Made by a program: the position numbers and the translations under genes. A DNA stretch of 64,000 nucleotides from Persicaria tinctoria. Lineage: Eukaryota > Streptophyta > Magnoliopsida > Caryophyllales > Polygonaceae. Below the pieces are notes generated by a model. It searched no databases and was not told where the DNA came from. It saw only the letters and a program-made list of their open reading frames with translations. The first letter of the stretch is position 1. Every line of letters begins with the position of its first letter. The stretch spans positions 56,879,688 through 56,943,687 of the forward strand of contig JBANSL010000013.1 in assembly GCA_037127255.1 (NCBI GenBank), in the 5' to 3' direction. This document shows, piece by piece, positions 33,700 to 47,500 of this stretch.

Positions 33700-35508
33700 C
33701 CATCTTGAAGACCTTTTAATCATCTATTTGGCCTCTACTATTTCTGTACCATTCAGATACAATGCCCTTGAGTGTTTGCCCCGTATTTTGTTCATGTGAT
33801 TGGGGTTAGAATGTGTAAGAACAAACAATATCCGTCCTGCTTGCCTGTGACATTTTGTGCAGGTTGTTGTGTTCGTCTTCGTGGGCAAGCAGGGCCGACA
33901 TGGTATCCTCCAACATTAGTTGGATAACTAATTATGTTCATATGCTCAAAATATAATGTTTATATGTTCTCAAACTGTACGCTTGCAATTGTAGTTGTGT
34001 GTCCGTGTTCCCAATTGCAGGTTGTGTCGGTTGTAGTCGTTTTGTGATTACAAGTCCTTGTTATGGCGTCGAATAGTTTGACAATTTTGACACGAAGCAA
34101 ATAACGAGTTTAGAATTGGAAAGCCACTTTGCATAACGACACTTTTACAGACCACAAGTTTTCAGGACTTCGAGAGTTGCACCTACATTAGTTATACTTG
34201 CCTCCGCTTACAATAGTCATACCTTTGTCTATGGGAACGGGCGTGGAATCCATGCCAATCTGGAATGGAAAGATGGCAAGGAATGTGATGGGCCGATGGA
34301 CGGCGATGCACAACAATAATCGAATTTTCGAAGCCAAATTAATATTCAATTCAAGTTCAATCGAAACGAAAATAGTGGACACAAAAGCAACAAATTGAGG
34401 AATCATAACACACCAAGGTCCATCTTAACCGCCCTCAACAATCATGCCCCTCAAGAACAGATGTACTCAATTCAATTCATGAGGTGAGTTGCCCTTCAAT
34501 TCCCGCCCTCAACAATCATGCCCTCAAGAACAATCGACTCGGATATAGTGTGCGTCCCCAAACACAAGCAAACCCACAATCAATTAACTTCAATATCCCC
34601 CGTTTCAATTCCGACCTAACCCTAACAATTTCATCTTATTTCGATTCGAGCTCCTAAAGTGGAAAAAGGGGACAACTTACATGGAAGGCGACCAGTGGGG
34701 GCTTCGTCGTCGGGTGTCCGTGGCCAGCTGTGCACTTTCCGGCGCCGATGGTCGGCTGCAGTCCTTCTTCGACCGTGGACGGCCCTGCTATCGCCAAGGA
34801 GGAGCTCGGACTCGGACGCCAGACTCCACAAGGGTCCCAAACAACTCGAATGTCGAAACCTGTGGAGTATCGGCATGATTGAAATGAAAGTGAAAAGGGG
34901 TATGTGTTGGGGTCAATTTGGTCATTTCATGTGGATAAGTGGGGTAATTCGGTCTTTCCCCGTCACTCCATCCACCAAAAAATAAAAATACAACCAAACA
35001 CAAAATCCAAAAAATTGGGTGTTGAGTTTTTATTTTTTACATCCCAAAAATCCCCATCTACCAGATATCCTAAAATCCAACAAATCCCCAAGAATCCATC
35101 AAGTTTCCAAAATTTTGCAAAGTTTGATCGGCTGAACCGTTTCAGAGAGCAGCGGGGCAGAGCGGATATTAATTAATTTAACCTCGGAGGATTTTCAACT
35201 TTCTCAAGTACGTACACTGAACTGATTTTAGTTTCACCCTGCACACAGATACAGTCATACAGTCAGTACGCACGCAAAATCCATGACTTCCCCCTTCTTC
35301 TAGTTTTAGTTGAGATTTGATAAGCTGTTTCTCTCATCGTCCTGTCTCTGTCTTCACCTCCTGCCCCTTCAGTACCTCCTCCCCCAATTTCCCTCTTAAA
35401 CCCTAATTCATCGCACAAAATTCTTCACGATTCAGCCAGCGAGTAATCGATTGATTCAAGCCTAATTCAGACGCTTTCGGATAAGCTAAACCCGATTTTC
35501 ACAGGTCG
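33700..35508. other. gene-free stretch upstream of DEG7
   Basis: 33.7-34.6 kb is moderately AT-rich without convincing frames. A GC-rich patch at 34631-34880 has open frames on both strands but no domain. 34.9-35.1 kb is A-rich. The last 300 bases contain CT-rich leader-like DNA (CTGTCTCTGTCTTCACCTCC near 35340) and TTTTCACAGGTCG just before the DEG7 start. This is plausibly its promoter and 5' UTR, perhaps with an acceptor at 35503. Confidence 0.4.
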
Positions 35509-38500
35509 ATGGAAGATCCGCTCGAGCAATTGGGATCGGAGGCCGCCAACGGTCTTGAGTCTTCGATCAAGGAAGATCTTTGTATGGAGATCGACCCTTC
35601 GTTTAGAGAAAATGTCGCCACCGCTGAGGACTGGCGCAAGGCTCTCAACAAGGTGGTCCCGGCGGTGGTCGTCCTTCGAACCACTGCTTGCCGCGCTTTT
35701 GATACTGAGTCCGCCGGCGCTAGCTATGCCACCGGGTTCGTTGTTGATAAGCGTCGCGGGATCATACTTACCAATCGCCATGTTGTTAAACCAGGTACTT
35801 TTGGATCTTCCATTCCCGCCCTCTGTTGTATTTGTTGTAAGTAATCGGGGTTGATTTAGTTAAATGTATCATTTTGTAGGTCCGGTGGTGGCCGAGGCCA
35901 TGTTCTTGAATCGTGAAGAGATTCCAGTTTACCCTGTTTATAGAGATCCGGTGAGGCTTTATCTTTGAGGTTGAACTCATATTACTCTATATTCTGGTAC
36001 CTTCATTGGTTTATGTCAATATTGAATAGAAATGTTCTATTGAAGTGGCCTTGTTACCAGGCTGGATTCTACGTTAAGGGAGGATTTTTACCGAAGTCAT
36101 GTGGGAGAGAGCATAGGCAGTAGAGACCCATTTTCAGGAACGATTTGTTTTTTTTGGTTATAAGTAGGAAGTATAAGGAATAGGTAGGGAGGATATACTA
36201 ATATTTAAATTTTACCAAGGGCCTGGAAAGTATGAAAAGATTCAGTATTTGAACTTTGAGTATGATTTTGTAGGACTTTAAAGAGAAACATATGATGATA
36301 GGGGCATTATTTTTTAATTGCCAATGACCGCTGTTTAATTAAGGATTTTAATTTTAAGTGCATATCGATGATAATGCTGTGATTTATTACCCTCTTAGTG
36401 CTTCTTGGGGACTAAAATAGGATGGAGTGTACAAAATGCAAGAGGGAATTCATTGTTCTACCTGGGTATCGGAGGGCTTCTCACTTCCGGGGTAGGTTTC
36501 GTTCTAGTGAGATTAGATGCATTTGAGCGCTTATGAGATCATATAGAGGTTGAATTTTGCACATATTAGCATTTCCCCCGCGGTCCATCTGGGTGGGTAC
36601 AAGGGTTGGCATTTTGAATTTGATTCTTGATGGTCGCTGTTTGGAGTTCCTATAGGTTGGCTAAAAGTAGGTACTTGTGTAAAATCCAAGGAGAGAACCT
36701 AGGAGTGGAACCCTAATTTTATTTTTTTCTTCAAAAAAATAAAAGCATTCACTGTGTTTGTTATTGAATGTATGATAAATTTCAAGGTTCTTTATTTTGG
36801 GTTACTAACTATAGCATCTACTTCGAAACTTTCATATGCATTTGAAATCTCACTTTACTTTCATCTGCTTCAGCTACTGTATTTCTCGGTTTTTATCTAG
36901 CAGTTGATATTGCTAATACTACTGGAATTTTCTCAGGTTCATGATTTTGGCTTCTTCCGTTATGATCCTAATGCAATTCAGTTCCTCAGTTATGAGGAGA
37001 TACCTCTTGCTCCCGAGGCTGCTTGTGTTGGGTTGGAAATTAGGGTTGTTGGCAATGACAGTGGGGAGAAGGTATGACAGTAGACATCTCTTGTCATTTT
37101 GTCAAAGTGAAAGGGTGTGAGTTTTTATATTAAAATTTTGAAATTCAAATAAGGGTTGGCCTATGGCAGAAAAAGCAAGATATCTAATTTTTCTATTTAA
37201 AACTCGAGTTCCACACTGTCAATGTCTTAGGAAATCGCGGTCTGAACCATTCTTTATTGAAGTAGGAATACACTCTCGTCAGTGCTTTTTGAATGAAGTG
37301 TTGCAGGAAATTTCCAGATGTCTATCCTTCTCATTTCATTGAAAGCAAAATTTGAAATCTGTGCTTATGGTCCATTTCCAAACAATATCTGGAGATTTAT
37401 GACATCGGGTTTTGAGACATAATAGGATTAAACCCTTCTTGTAGTGGCTAATTAGAGACATTGAATTTTATAATATATCTTGTGCTAAATTACCTTAACT
37501 TTTCAATGACAATGAACGAAAACCCTAAACTTTTTTGACATGTTGCATGATTGAAAGGTGTCTAAGTTTTTTGTGTTTTATACTGAATTCAGTTACTGCT
37601 TTTGATCTTGTAGGTTTCCATTTTGGCTGGGACTATTGCTCGTCTAGACAGAGATGCTCCCCATTATAAGAAGTATGTGGTTTTGTTGTTTGAACTATCA
37701 TGAGCTTTCATGTTAAAAAAAAGAGAGTGAAAAAACGCCATCTTGGGCTTTCATGGAGCCGCCAGATTACTCATTTCTTCTTTGAGTTGACTATTGTAGC
37801 TTATCCTTTGTAAGATTAAGCAGTTTGTGATGATTTTATCCCCAGTTATCATGCTATGCTTAATTTTGTTTCATTGTCAAAATGTGCTTCAACTTCTGAT
37901 TGCTGGATCATTTTTTTATGGCATTTTCATGTTAAAATGGCTTTTAGTTGAATCAATGAATGATTACGTACTTGCTTTTGTGGAAAATGTGGTCATTGTA
38001 TTGTGATATAGAGCTCATCTGGGGTTTCTTTTGACAAGTCTGAAACATTTATCTTTCAATAGGTTTTCTTTGATTATGAACTAGAAGCAACTTGTCTTGT
38101 TTGTATTTTGGAATTTCAAATGATTATGTCAATTCTCTTTTGCATTAACCTCCGAACAAGGTATATGGATAAAATTATTAACAAGGTTAAGTTGATGCAG
38201 GGATGGCTACAATGACTTCAATACATTTTATATGCAAGTAAGAGGATTTGTTGTATTCATTTCTTATGGTTCTCAAACATCCTTAGACTTTTGAGTACTT
38301 ATGCAGATGAATGGTGTTGCAAAGTGTGTTGAATCTTGTTTCATTTCGGTTTGTTGTTTAATCTTCTAGGCAGCATCAGGAACTAAAGGTGGATCAAGCG
38401 GTTCCCCTGTTATTGATTGGCAAGGGAGGGCTGTGGCCTTAAATGCTGGGAGTAAGACATCAAGTGCGTCTGCATTTTTCTTGCCCTTGGAACGGGTGAG

Positions 38501-41500
38501 TAGTGTTTTCTACTTCATCTAGCTTTTGTGCCTTTGCCAAATTTGGTTATGTCCATCATCCAATTTTAACCCAGAATCATTGGTGTTTGGAAAGGCACTT
38601 TGAGTTGTCTTTAATAAATTTTTAATGGAGATACATTTATAACTTGTGCATAACAGTATGCATTGAGCTTATAGCCTGAATCTTCTAGGTTTTCCATCGT
38701 TGCCAAAGCATATTATTGAAGTTATTATGTTCTATTATGCATGAAATTATTGAATTTTCAAAACTTGCCATTTTAAGTACTTTCATATGAAACCTATGTT
38801 ATGATCCTAATGGGATCTTTGTGATATTGAAGAGAAAAATAGAGATTGAAGGGAGATTAGGTGAGGATAGAGTCAACCGAGAGAAAAGAGAAAGATGTAG
38901 ATGGAGAGAGACGGAAGATTACAGAATAGAGAGATAGAGATAGGGTAAAGTGATAAACTATTGAATTATTCATTTCACGATGAATTACAAGGTATAAGGG
39001 TCTATTTATACCCTAAACTACCCTAATCTAATATAATACCTAATATATGGGATCATAACAACCTATTCTTATGGATAGTGATTGTGATAGTGTCAGCATG
39101 TTCATATGGGACAGTAGTTTAGTTGAGTATTTTTTATTTTGGGCTTGCTGGGACCTTGCTTGGATAAAGGGCTACTGGTATATACTGAAATGCTCAAATG
39201 ACACCGTTCAGTGTGATTACACAGGGGTTGGGTTTGGTTTGGATGTATTTCACATATCCTTATTATTGTGATTCTTTATGCAGATCCAGTCCAGCAAAGC
39301 ATTTAGAAATGCAGATCTGGTTTAAAAATTATTTCAATTTGTGTAGGAGTTTTTGGGAGTCCCTTACAATACACATTGACCTGCGTAGATCTTTGCGTCT
39401 ATAGTTTGATTTGGCCCTATGAAGTTGTAACCAGGGTTCTGCTTATTTACATAGACGTTGTGTTTTTTTTTCTGAGAAGCCTTTTAACAATTTGTGGAAG
39501 CTGTAAACATATGGAGAAATGGTTTAATCTAGAATTTATAGCCTTAACTTGAAAGTTGAAACATGAACAGCCTCAATGGATTGTGCTTGCATTTCTTTGA
39601 AATATAATTGGCTCTTTCTAACAGGTTGTGAGGGCATTGAAATATCTGCAAAATGGTAGAGATTTATCTCCAAATAACTGGCCAGCTGTTACTATCCCTC
39701 GTGGTACGCTTCAGGTTTGTTTGTGGTATAATGCTTGAATTTCATTTCATGTGTTTTTTTATTCCTTTTTACATTTCATGTGTTTTTTTATTCTTTTTTT
39801 TTTGTGGGTATTATATAATTCCCAAGAGCAACTCCACTCTTTTGTAATCTATATAGGTAAGATCCTTTCAAACCATTAAAGTAATTAAACTTTCCATAAT
39901 CTTATTAAGAGTTATATTACTCAACCTCCCTTTTCTTGCATTTGCTTCTCAACCAATTGTTACCCTTTAAACTTCATAAATTAAGACATTCTAGTTATGT
40001 ATTACCTTTTGAAGAATGTTAGCTTATAGATGATGGCGGAATACCTTTTAAGTGAGCATATTCGATCCCTCAGTAGCATGTACCATGTACCATGTTTGTC
40101 CTTCTCTTGCTTCAGAAATTAAATACTGTGAGCATTGCGTCCTGCGTGCTTGTGATTTTCTCTTCAGATATTAATTTTATTCGTTAAGGATCTCATAGAG
40201 GCAATTTATTCTTTTGTAGGTCACCTTTGTTCATAAAGGTTTTGATGAAATTCGGCGAGTTGGCCTCCAAAGGGATAGTGAGATGGTATTGTGTTGCCCC
40301 TAATCCCACATTTTAAGCATGTCCTGCTAATGAGTTTTGGCTATATGTTTCATCTCTTTAATGTTCTTTCTTTTCATTTGTACAGATGGTTCGGCATGCT
40401 TCTCCACCTGGAGAAACTGGGATGCTTGTTGTTGATTTAGTGGTCAGAAACTTTTTCTCTGAGCAATAAATAATGGCTGCTTTTTACTTGAAATAAATGT
40501 CTTAAAGGATATGCATTGATTGATTTCTTATAGGTTCCAGGAGGACCAGCATATAAAAACTTGGAAACTGGTGATGTGCTTATTCGTGCTAATGGCGAGG
40601 TGAGATTTTATTCCATTAGATGTACGTATTGCTATGTTAATTGTTGTTAATTAGTGACATGACACTAGTCGCTTTTAGTAGCTAATACAGTTTGATAAGG
40701 CTAAATATGCTGATAAGTGACAGGGTGATACAGATTTCTTGAATGAATGTTTTGCCAGTATTCTAATGGATGTTTGGGGAAATAGGGGCAGTTTTGAGAT
40801 TAAAAAGTAGGGAACTATCCTCAGTTATTCTAATGGATGTTATGTGCCTATGAAATATGAATGCATCAGACCTTAAAGAAAGCAAAAAGGAAATCTTAAT
40901 TCAGTAAACTGTCAACTTTATTGATGAATATAAATCTAAATTTTGCTCCCATGATACATCACGTATCAAGATTGTGCTTGTATCTCTGTTCTCATCACAT
41001 GGTATTTGTGATGCAGGTTTTGACTCAATTTCTTAAATTGGAGACTCTATTGGATGACAATGTAAACAAGAAAATTGAGCTACAGATTGAGAGGGGTGGC
41101 ACTTCAATGACAGTGGACTTGGAGGTCAGATAATCATGTCTTTCAAAGAATATGGAACTTTGATAATAACCTGTTATGTTTTCGCTTTGGAACGTGTGCT
41201 CATGTTTGTCGACTGGCACAAATGTTCTAGATTTCATTTTTCATTTCTCAGGGCATACATTCTATTTCTGTATTTAGGACATGCTTGGGATGACCGAACG
41301 AAAAATGGTAGTAGCCGCGATTTAAGTAGTTGTTGATTAATCCTGGAAACTATAGGTCCATCTATGATAAAATACTAATACATGTTTAGTTGAAGTAGTT
41401 TGTGGTACCTTTTAATTTATAAACTAACACAAATAGACTTGTGGTTTATAAATTTTGGCATGTTTCGTTATCTCCTTGGTTAATAGCTGATGTCTCAATA

Positions 41501-44500
41501 TATCATTCACTTTTAATAATATTTTTGTATGAATTCAAGAAAATTTGAAGAAAAAACAAATACAGATTTTCTAAAATGGCCTCACATATAGTTAAAAATT
41601 AAAATTTTCATTTGAATGCCATCCAGTTAGTCAGCTGACAGAAACTTTGCAACCTCTATCATCTATTCAAATTATTTACATCCTAAAGTCTCTCAAAAAA
41701 GAGGATTTCAAGCAGTTTGATGCTTTTTAAAATTTCGTTTTGTAACTATAATAAATAAGGGCAAAAGGTGACAGTCTTAGCCAAATTTTCAAAGTTTTAA
41801 GTTGGGAATATTTTGGGAAGTCATTGAATGGAATCAGGTTAGAAAACTGTGAGTAACCAGAGGAAGAAGGATAATTTTGGTTGTATTCCAAAGGGAGAAT
41901 ATCCCAGAATAAATACAGGAAAAAGCTGAAAAGACATAATAACTACGCCTAGGAAATATACACCAACAGCTAGAGAATTAAACCTAAAGCTGCAGAGACC
42001 TAACACAATAAATACAACACCCAACTAACTAGGACAGAATATTAATACTAATTTATCCAACACTCCCCCTCAAGCTGGGTTTGTAAAGGTCTTCCATTCC
42101 CAGCTTGGATGTAAGCTCTTGAAATCTGCTACAATGAAGACTTTTAGTAAGCACATCAGCGAGCTGTTCTTGGGTTGGTATGTAGGCTATCTTGATGATT
42201 CCAGCCTCAATTTTCTCTTTAATGAAGTGTCTATCTACCTCAACATGTTTGGTTCTATCATGTTGAATTGGATCATGGGCTATGCTGATGGCAGATTTGT
42301 TGTCACAAAACAATTTCATAGGATCCTCCCACTTCACCTTCAAATCACGGAGAATAATTCTCAGCCATAGTAACTCGCAAATCCCATGAGCAACAGCTCT
42401 GAATTCTGATTCAGCACTAGATCGTGCTACAACTCCTTGTTTCTTGCTTCTCCATGCAATCAAATTTCCAGCTAAAAAAATGCAATATCCTGTTGTAGAT
42501 CGCCTATCTACAACACATCCAGCATAGTCCGCATCAGTGTAAGCTTCCAAGGACATCTTTCCATTTCTCCTGAATAAGATACCTTTACCTGGGCTTCCCT
42601 TTAGATAGTGTAAAATTCTGAGAGCAGCATGCAGATGTGGCTCTCTCGGATCATGCATAAACTGGCTGATAACACTCACAGAAAAAGCAATATCTGGTCG
42701 AGTGTGCGCAAGATATATTAGTTTTCCACACAAGCGTTGATACATACCTTTATCAACAGATTTGGCATCTCTTGCCTCATCTAATTTACAATTTGGATCC
42801 ATTGGAGTAGTGGCTGGTTTGCATCCACTCTTTCCGGTTTCTTCTAGCAGATCAGTGATATACTTCTGTTGGGATATAAAGATGCCTTCTTTTGAATGAG
42901 CAACTTCAATCCCAAGGAAGTATTTCAACCTTCCAAGCTCTTTTATTTCAAATTCACTTGCAAGTTTCTTCTTCAATCTTCCCTGTTCTTGGATATCATT
43001 TCCTGAAATAATAATATCATCAACATACACAAGTAGCATTGTGACTCCCCCTGACTTGGAATGACGAACGAATAATGTGTGGTCACCCTGACTTTGATGA
43101 TATCCAACAGCTTTCATGACGCTAGTAAGTCTGCCAAACCATGCCCTAGGGGACTGTTTGAGGCCATAGAGGGCCTTCTTTAGTTTGCACACCTTATTTG
43201 GGGATGAAGCTGAGAAACCAGGGGGCAAGTGCATGTAGATATCTTCATTAAGGCATCCATTAAGGAAAGCATTTTTGACATCAAATTGAAGTAAGTTCCA
43301 TCCAAAATGAGCAGCCAAGGAAAGCAAGATTCTGACTGTATTCATCTTTGCAACCGGGGCAAAAGTCTCCTGATAGTCAATTCCATAGGTTTGTGTGAAA
43401 CCCTTGGCTACCAGCCGAGCTTTATATCTTTCAAGAGAGCCATCAGCTTTGTATTTCAGTGTAAATACCCATTTACAATCGACAATATTTGTCCTTTGAG
43501 GGCGATCAACAAGGACCCAAGTTTCATTCTTTTTCAATGCACACATTTCCTCCTCCATTGCCTTACGCCACTCAGGTTGACTAATGGCCTCCTTAGCATT
43601 CTTTGGAATAGAAACTTGGTGAAGGTTAGCAACAAATTGCTGATGTGTAGGTGAGAACCGTTGCAAGGATACAAAATTAGAAAGGGGATAAAGAGGTCTA
43701 GATCTACAGTCTCTAGTACCTTTCCTTAGAGCAATCGGTTGGTCAATCTCAGGTGTGGGTGTTGTTGTATCATCAGTCACAAGTCTCGGATCAGATGCGT
43801 GGACTTGCTGAAATTCAGAGATGGGGTTCCTTCTAGTGTACACTTCAGAGAAACGCCGAAAAGAGGATGGTTGTGATGGTGGCTGATCAGAAGTAGCTGC
43901 GGAAGTTGGTGGTTTGACACTGATTTGAGGTGATGTGCCTGGTTCAGCAGGTGAGATGTCGAGGGCTGGAATGGGTGTAGGTTCATACGAGTCAGCACAC
44001 CCTGTCTCCTCAAACACTGCACTAGAATGGTCTGGAAAATATGCAGAATTTTCCAAAAAGGTGACATCAGCTGAGATGTAGGTTCTTTTAGTGGCAGGAT
44101 TGTAGCACTTGTACCCCTTTTGTGTACTAGAATAGCCAATGAAAATGCATTTAAGGGCCTTAGGATCAAGTTTTCCTCTCAAATGCTCATGAATATGAAC
44201 AAAGGCAGTACAACCAAACACTTTTAGAGCAGGACCACGACTAAGACTAAGATGAGGGAAAAAAGTATTAAGGTATGCAGTTGGGCTTTGAAAGTTTAGG
44301 ACTTTGGAAGGTAAACGATTTGTTAGGTATCTAGCAACAAGAACAGCCTCCCCCCAAAAGTGTTTAGGAACATTGTGATTGGTGGTTTGACACTGATTTG
44401 AGGTGATGTGCCTGGTTCAGCAGGTGAGATGTCGAGGGCTGGAATGGGTGTAGGTTCATACGAGTCAGCACACCCTGTCTCCTCAAACACTGCACTAGAA

Positions 44501-47500
44501 TGGTCTGGAAAATATGCAGAATTTTCCAAAAAGGTGACATCAGCTGAGATGTAGGTTCTTTTAGTGGCAGGATTGTAGCACTTGTACCCCTTTTGTGTAC
44601 TAGAATAGCCAATGAAAATGCATTTAAGGGCCTTAGGATCAAGTTTTCCTCTCAAATGCTCATGAATATGAACAAAGGCAGTACAACCAAACACTTTTAG
44701 AGCAGGACCACGACTAAGACTAAGATGAGGGAAAAAAGTATTAAGGTATGCAGTTGGGCTTTGAAAGTTTAGGACTTTGGAAGGTAAACGATTTGTTAGG
44801 TATCTAGCAACAAGAACAGCCTCCCCCCAAAAGTGTTTAGGAACATTGTGATGAAATAGCAAAGCACGACAAACATTTAGGAGGTGACCATTTTTTCTTT
44901 CGGCAAGGCCATTTTGTTGTGGAGTATAAACACATGAAGATTCATGTATAATGCCTTTATCAGAGAAGAATGATCCTAAGGATTGGTTGAAGTAATCCTT
45001 AGCATTATCCGTTCTAAAGCATTTGATGGACGTGCCAAACTGTGTTTGTATCATAGAGACAAAAGAAGGGATGATTGCACTAACTTCAGATTTGTGTTTC
45101 AAGAGATAAACCCAGGTGACTCTGGTGCAATCATCAATAATGGTTAGAAACCAACGCGACCCATTGATATTAGCAATAGAAGATGGTCCCCAAATGTCAC
45201 TATGTAGTATTTGGAAGGGAAATTGACTTCTTGTATTACTAATAGGAAATGAAACACGAGATTGTTTTGCTTTCTCACAAATTTCACAATGAAAATCAGT
45301 GACAGCGAAACCTTGAAAAAGGGAAGGGTACAAGTGCTTAAGAACAGAAAAAGATGGATGGCCTAATCGGTGGTGGTGTAACCAGATGGTGGTCTTGTTT
45401 GTGGTGCTTAAAAAGGCAGAAGTGGTAGGTGAGGTCCCTCTTGGTGCAGCTAGGAAGTAAAGCCCATCTCTTTCTTTAGCAACTCCAATCATCCTCCCCG
45501 ATCCCTGTTCCAAAATAATACCACAAGAAGCACAGAATATAACAATGCAATTAAGGTCATGAATCAACCTTTTAATAGAAATAAGGTCAGCTGATAATGT
45601 GGGAACATGAAGGACTTTAGTGAGCCTTAAATCTGAAGAGAAAGATATGTTTCCTTCTCCTATAATATCAGCTGCAGAACCGTTGGCAGTCAATAGTTTC
45701 TTAGGAGTGGTGCAAGGGGAATAGGTGTTAAACCCATTAGATGATGAAGTCATGTGATTTGTGGCACCTGAATCAAGTATCCAACAAGAGTTTGTGGGCT
45801 TTATGGGCTCCTTAAATGAGTTAAGGCATGTAGAACTACCTGAGATGTGTAAGGCTTGGGAGGAGGAATTATCAGCAGATGTTGAAGATGACCCGAGAGC
45901 CTGGATCAAGTGTTGAAGCCTGGTGATATCTTCTGAGCTGAAATTTGGAACGATTGTCCTTGAATCCTTCTTATGATCCGCCAAATGAGATTGAGACCGA
46001 GGCTGATCCTTGGTACCCCATTCTTGACTAGGAGGTTTGCCATGTAGTTTCCAACATTTCTCCTTGGTATGCCTTGGTTTCCTGCAGTAAGTGCACCACA
46101 AATCTGCTTTGTGATCCTTCTTCTCAGAAGCAGCAGCAAGGGCAATGCTTTCAGTAGACTTTGGTTCCAACATAACACCCCTGCGGCTTTCTTCAGCCCT
46201 CATCAAGAAGATAATTTCCTCAAGAGAGGGAAATTCGCTCCTGCCCAGCACTTGAACTCGAATTGGGTCAAATTCAGGTTTGAGCCCAGCCAAGAAAATA
46301 TACGATCTATTTTTCTCAATGGACTTCTTGAACGCAGCAGCATCAGCAACGCATTGCATCTCTAAAGTTTGGTACTGATCGAGCTCTTGCCACAAATTCT
46401 GTAGGGAAGTAGCATATTCAGCAATGGAAGAATTCTCACCTTGTTTCGTAGAATAGGACTTGACGGTGAGATCAAAGACAAGTGCTTCATCCTTGGCTTT
46501 AGAATAGGATCTGTGCAGAAACTCCCAAATTTCCTTGGATGTACCAAAGAACATGCATGTCAGGCTAATCGAGGGATCCATTGAGTCCCAAAGCCATGAC
46601 ATAATCATGGAGTCTGCTGCCTCCCAAGAAGAAAATTGAGGATCTGTCACTGCTGGAGGAGAATCAGTGAGATGTTTGAATTTCTCTTTGCCCTTGAGGT
46701 AGGTTTTTACAACCTGGGACCATGCAAGGTAGTTCTTCCCACTAAACTTGTAGGTTGGCTGAATATTCATAAGATCAGTCTTTTGAGGAGTAGAACCATG
46801 TGAGGTAACCTCCGAATTTTGAGGAGTAGAACCATGTGAGGTAACCTCCGAATTAGACATGATGGGAATAAAGAAAAACAGCAACAAAGGCTATGTAGCA
46901 ATGAAGGCTACAAGAAAAAGCGTAGCAATGAAGGCTACAGCTTGAAAGGCAACAATGAAGGTTGCTGGAGCAACAATGAAGGTTGCTGGAGTAAGAAAGT
47001 TTTCCAGATGAGATAAAACCCTAAAGCTCTGATGCCATGTGAGTAACTAGAGGAAGAAGGATAATTTTGGTTGTATTCCAAAGGGAGAATATCCCAGAAT
47101 AAATACAGGAAAAAGCTGAAAAGACATAATAACTACGCCTAGGAAATATACACCAACAGCTAGAGAATTAAACCTAAAGCTGCAGAGACCTAACACAATA
47201 AATACAACACCCAACTAACTAGGACAGAATATTAATACTAATTTATCCAACAAAAACACGTGTTGATGCTTCTCCAATTAGCTTTGTAAACCAGCCTTAG
47301 AACGCCATAAGGTCCCTCTATGATGGACTGCCAAGCCAACCCTAAACTTCTCCCACCAAACTCCGATTCTTCCGCAACTATTTTACCCTGCCCAACACAC
47401 CCGTAATACAAAAGTCATATTCTTCTTTGCTTACTTTCTTTTCCTTTTTTTTTTAAAACTTTTGTCTAGCTTGTTATTTTGTACAATAAATCTCATTTGT

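Larger units (their letters stand above)
41848..47252 (-). mobile_element. full-length Ty1/copia retrotransposon in DEG7 intron 11
   Basis: Two 215-bp LTRs (41848-42062 and 47038-47252) bound the element, and a perfect 5-bp duplication AAAAC flanks it (41843-41847 and 47253-47257). I see one difference between the LTRs (AACCAGAG versus AACTAGAG), so insertion is recent. Reading on the minus strand, the primer-binding site TGGCATCAGAGC (47026-47037) fits initiator Met-tRNA with one mismatch. The polypurine tract is GCTTGAGGGGGAG (42063-42075). Domain order Gag-PR-INT-RT-RH defines copia. Gag-Pol is broken by a 473-bp tandem duplication. It lies antisense to DEG7 in a 6.4-kb intron whose splice sites are intact. 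Confidence 0.95.

Noticed and set aside
17109..35040. A Harbinger-type element running from GGGTGTGTTTGG (17109) to CCAAACACAAAATCC (about 34993)
   Set aside because: The proposed ends agree for only about 8-9 bases, and no matching TWA duplication could be seen on the right.
43777..44642. Two identical out-of-frame ORFs of about 92-130 codons in the copia element
   Set aside because: They are shadow frames, one in each copy of the 473-bp duplication.
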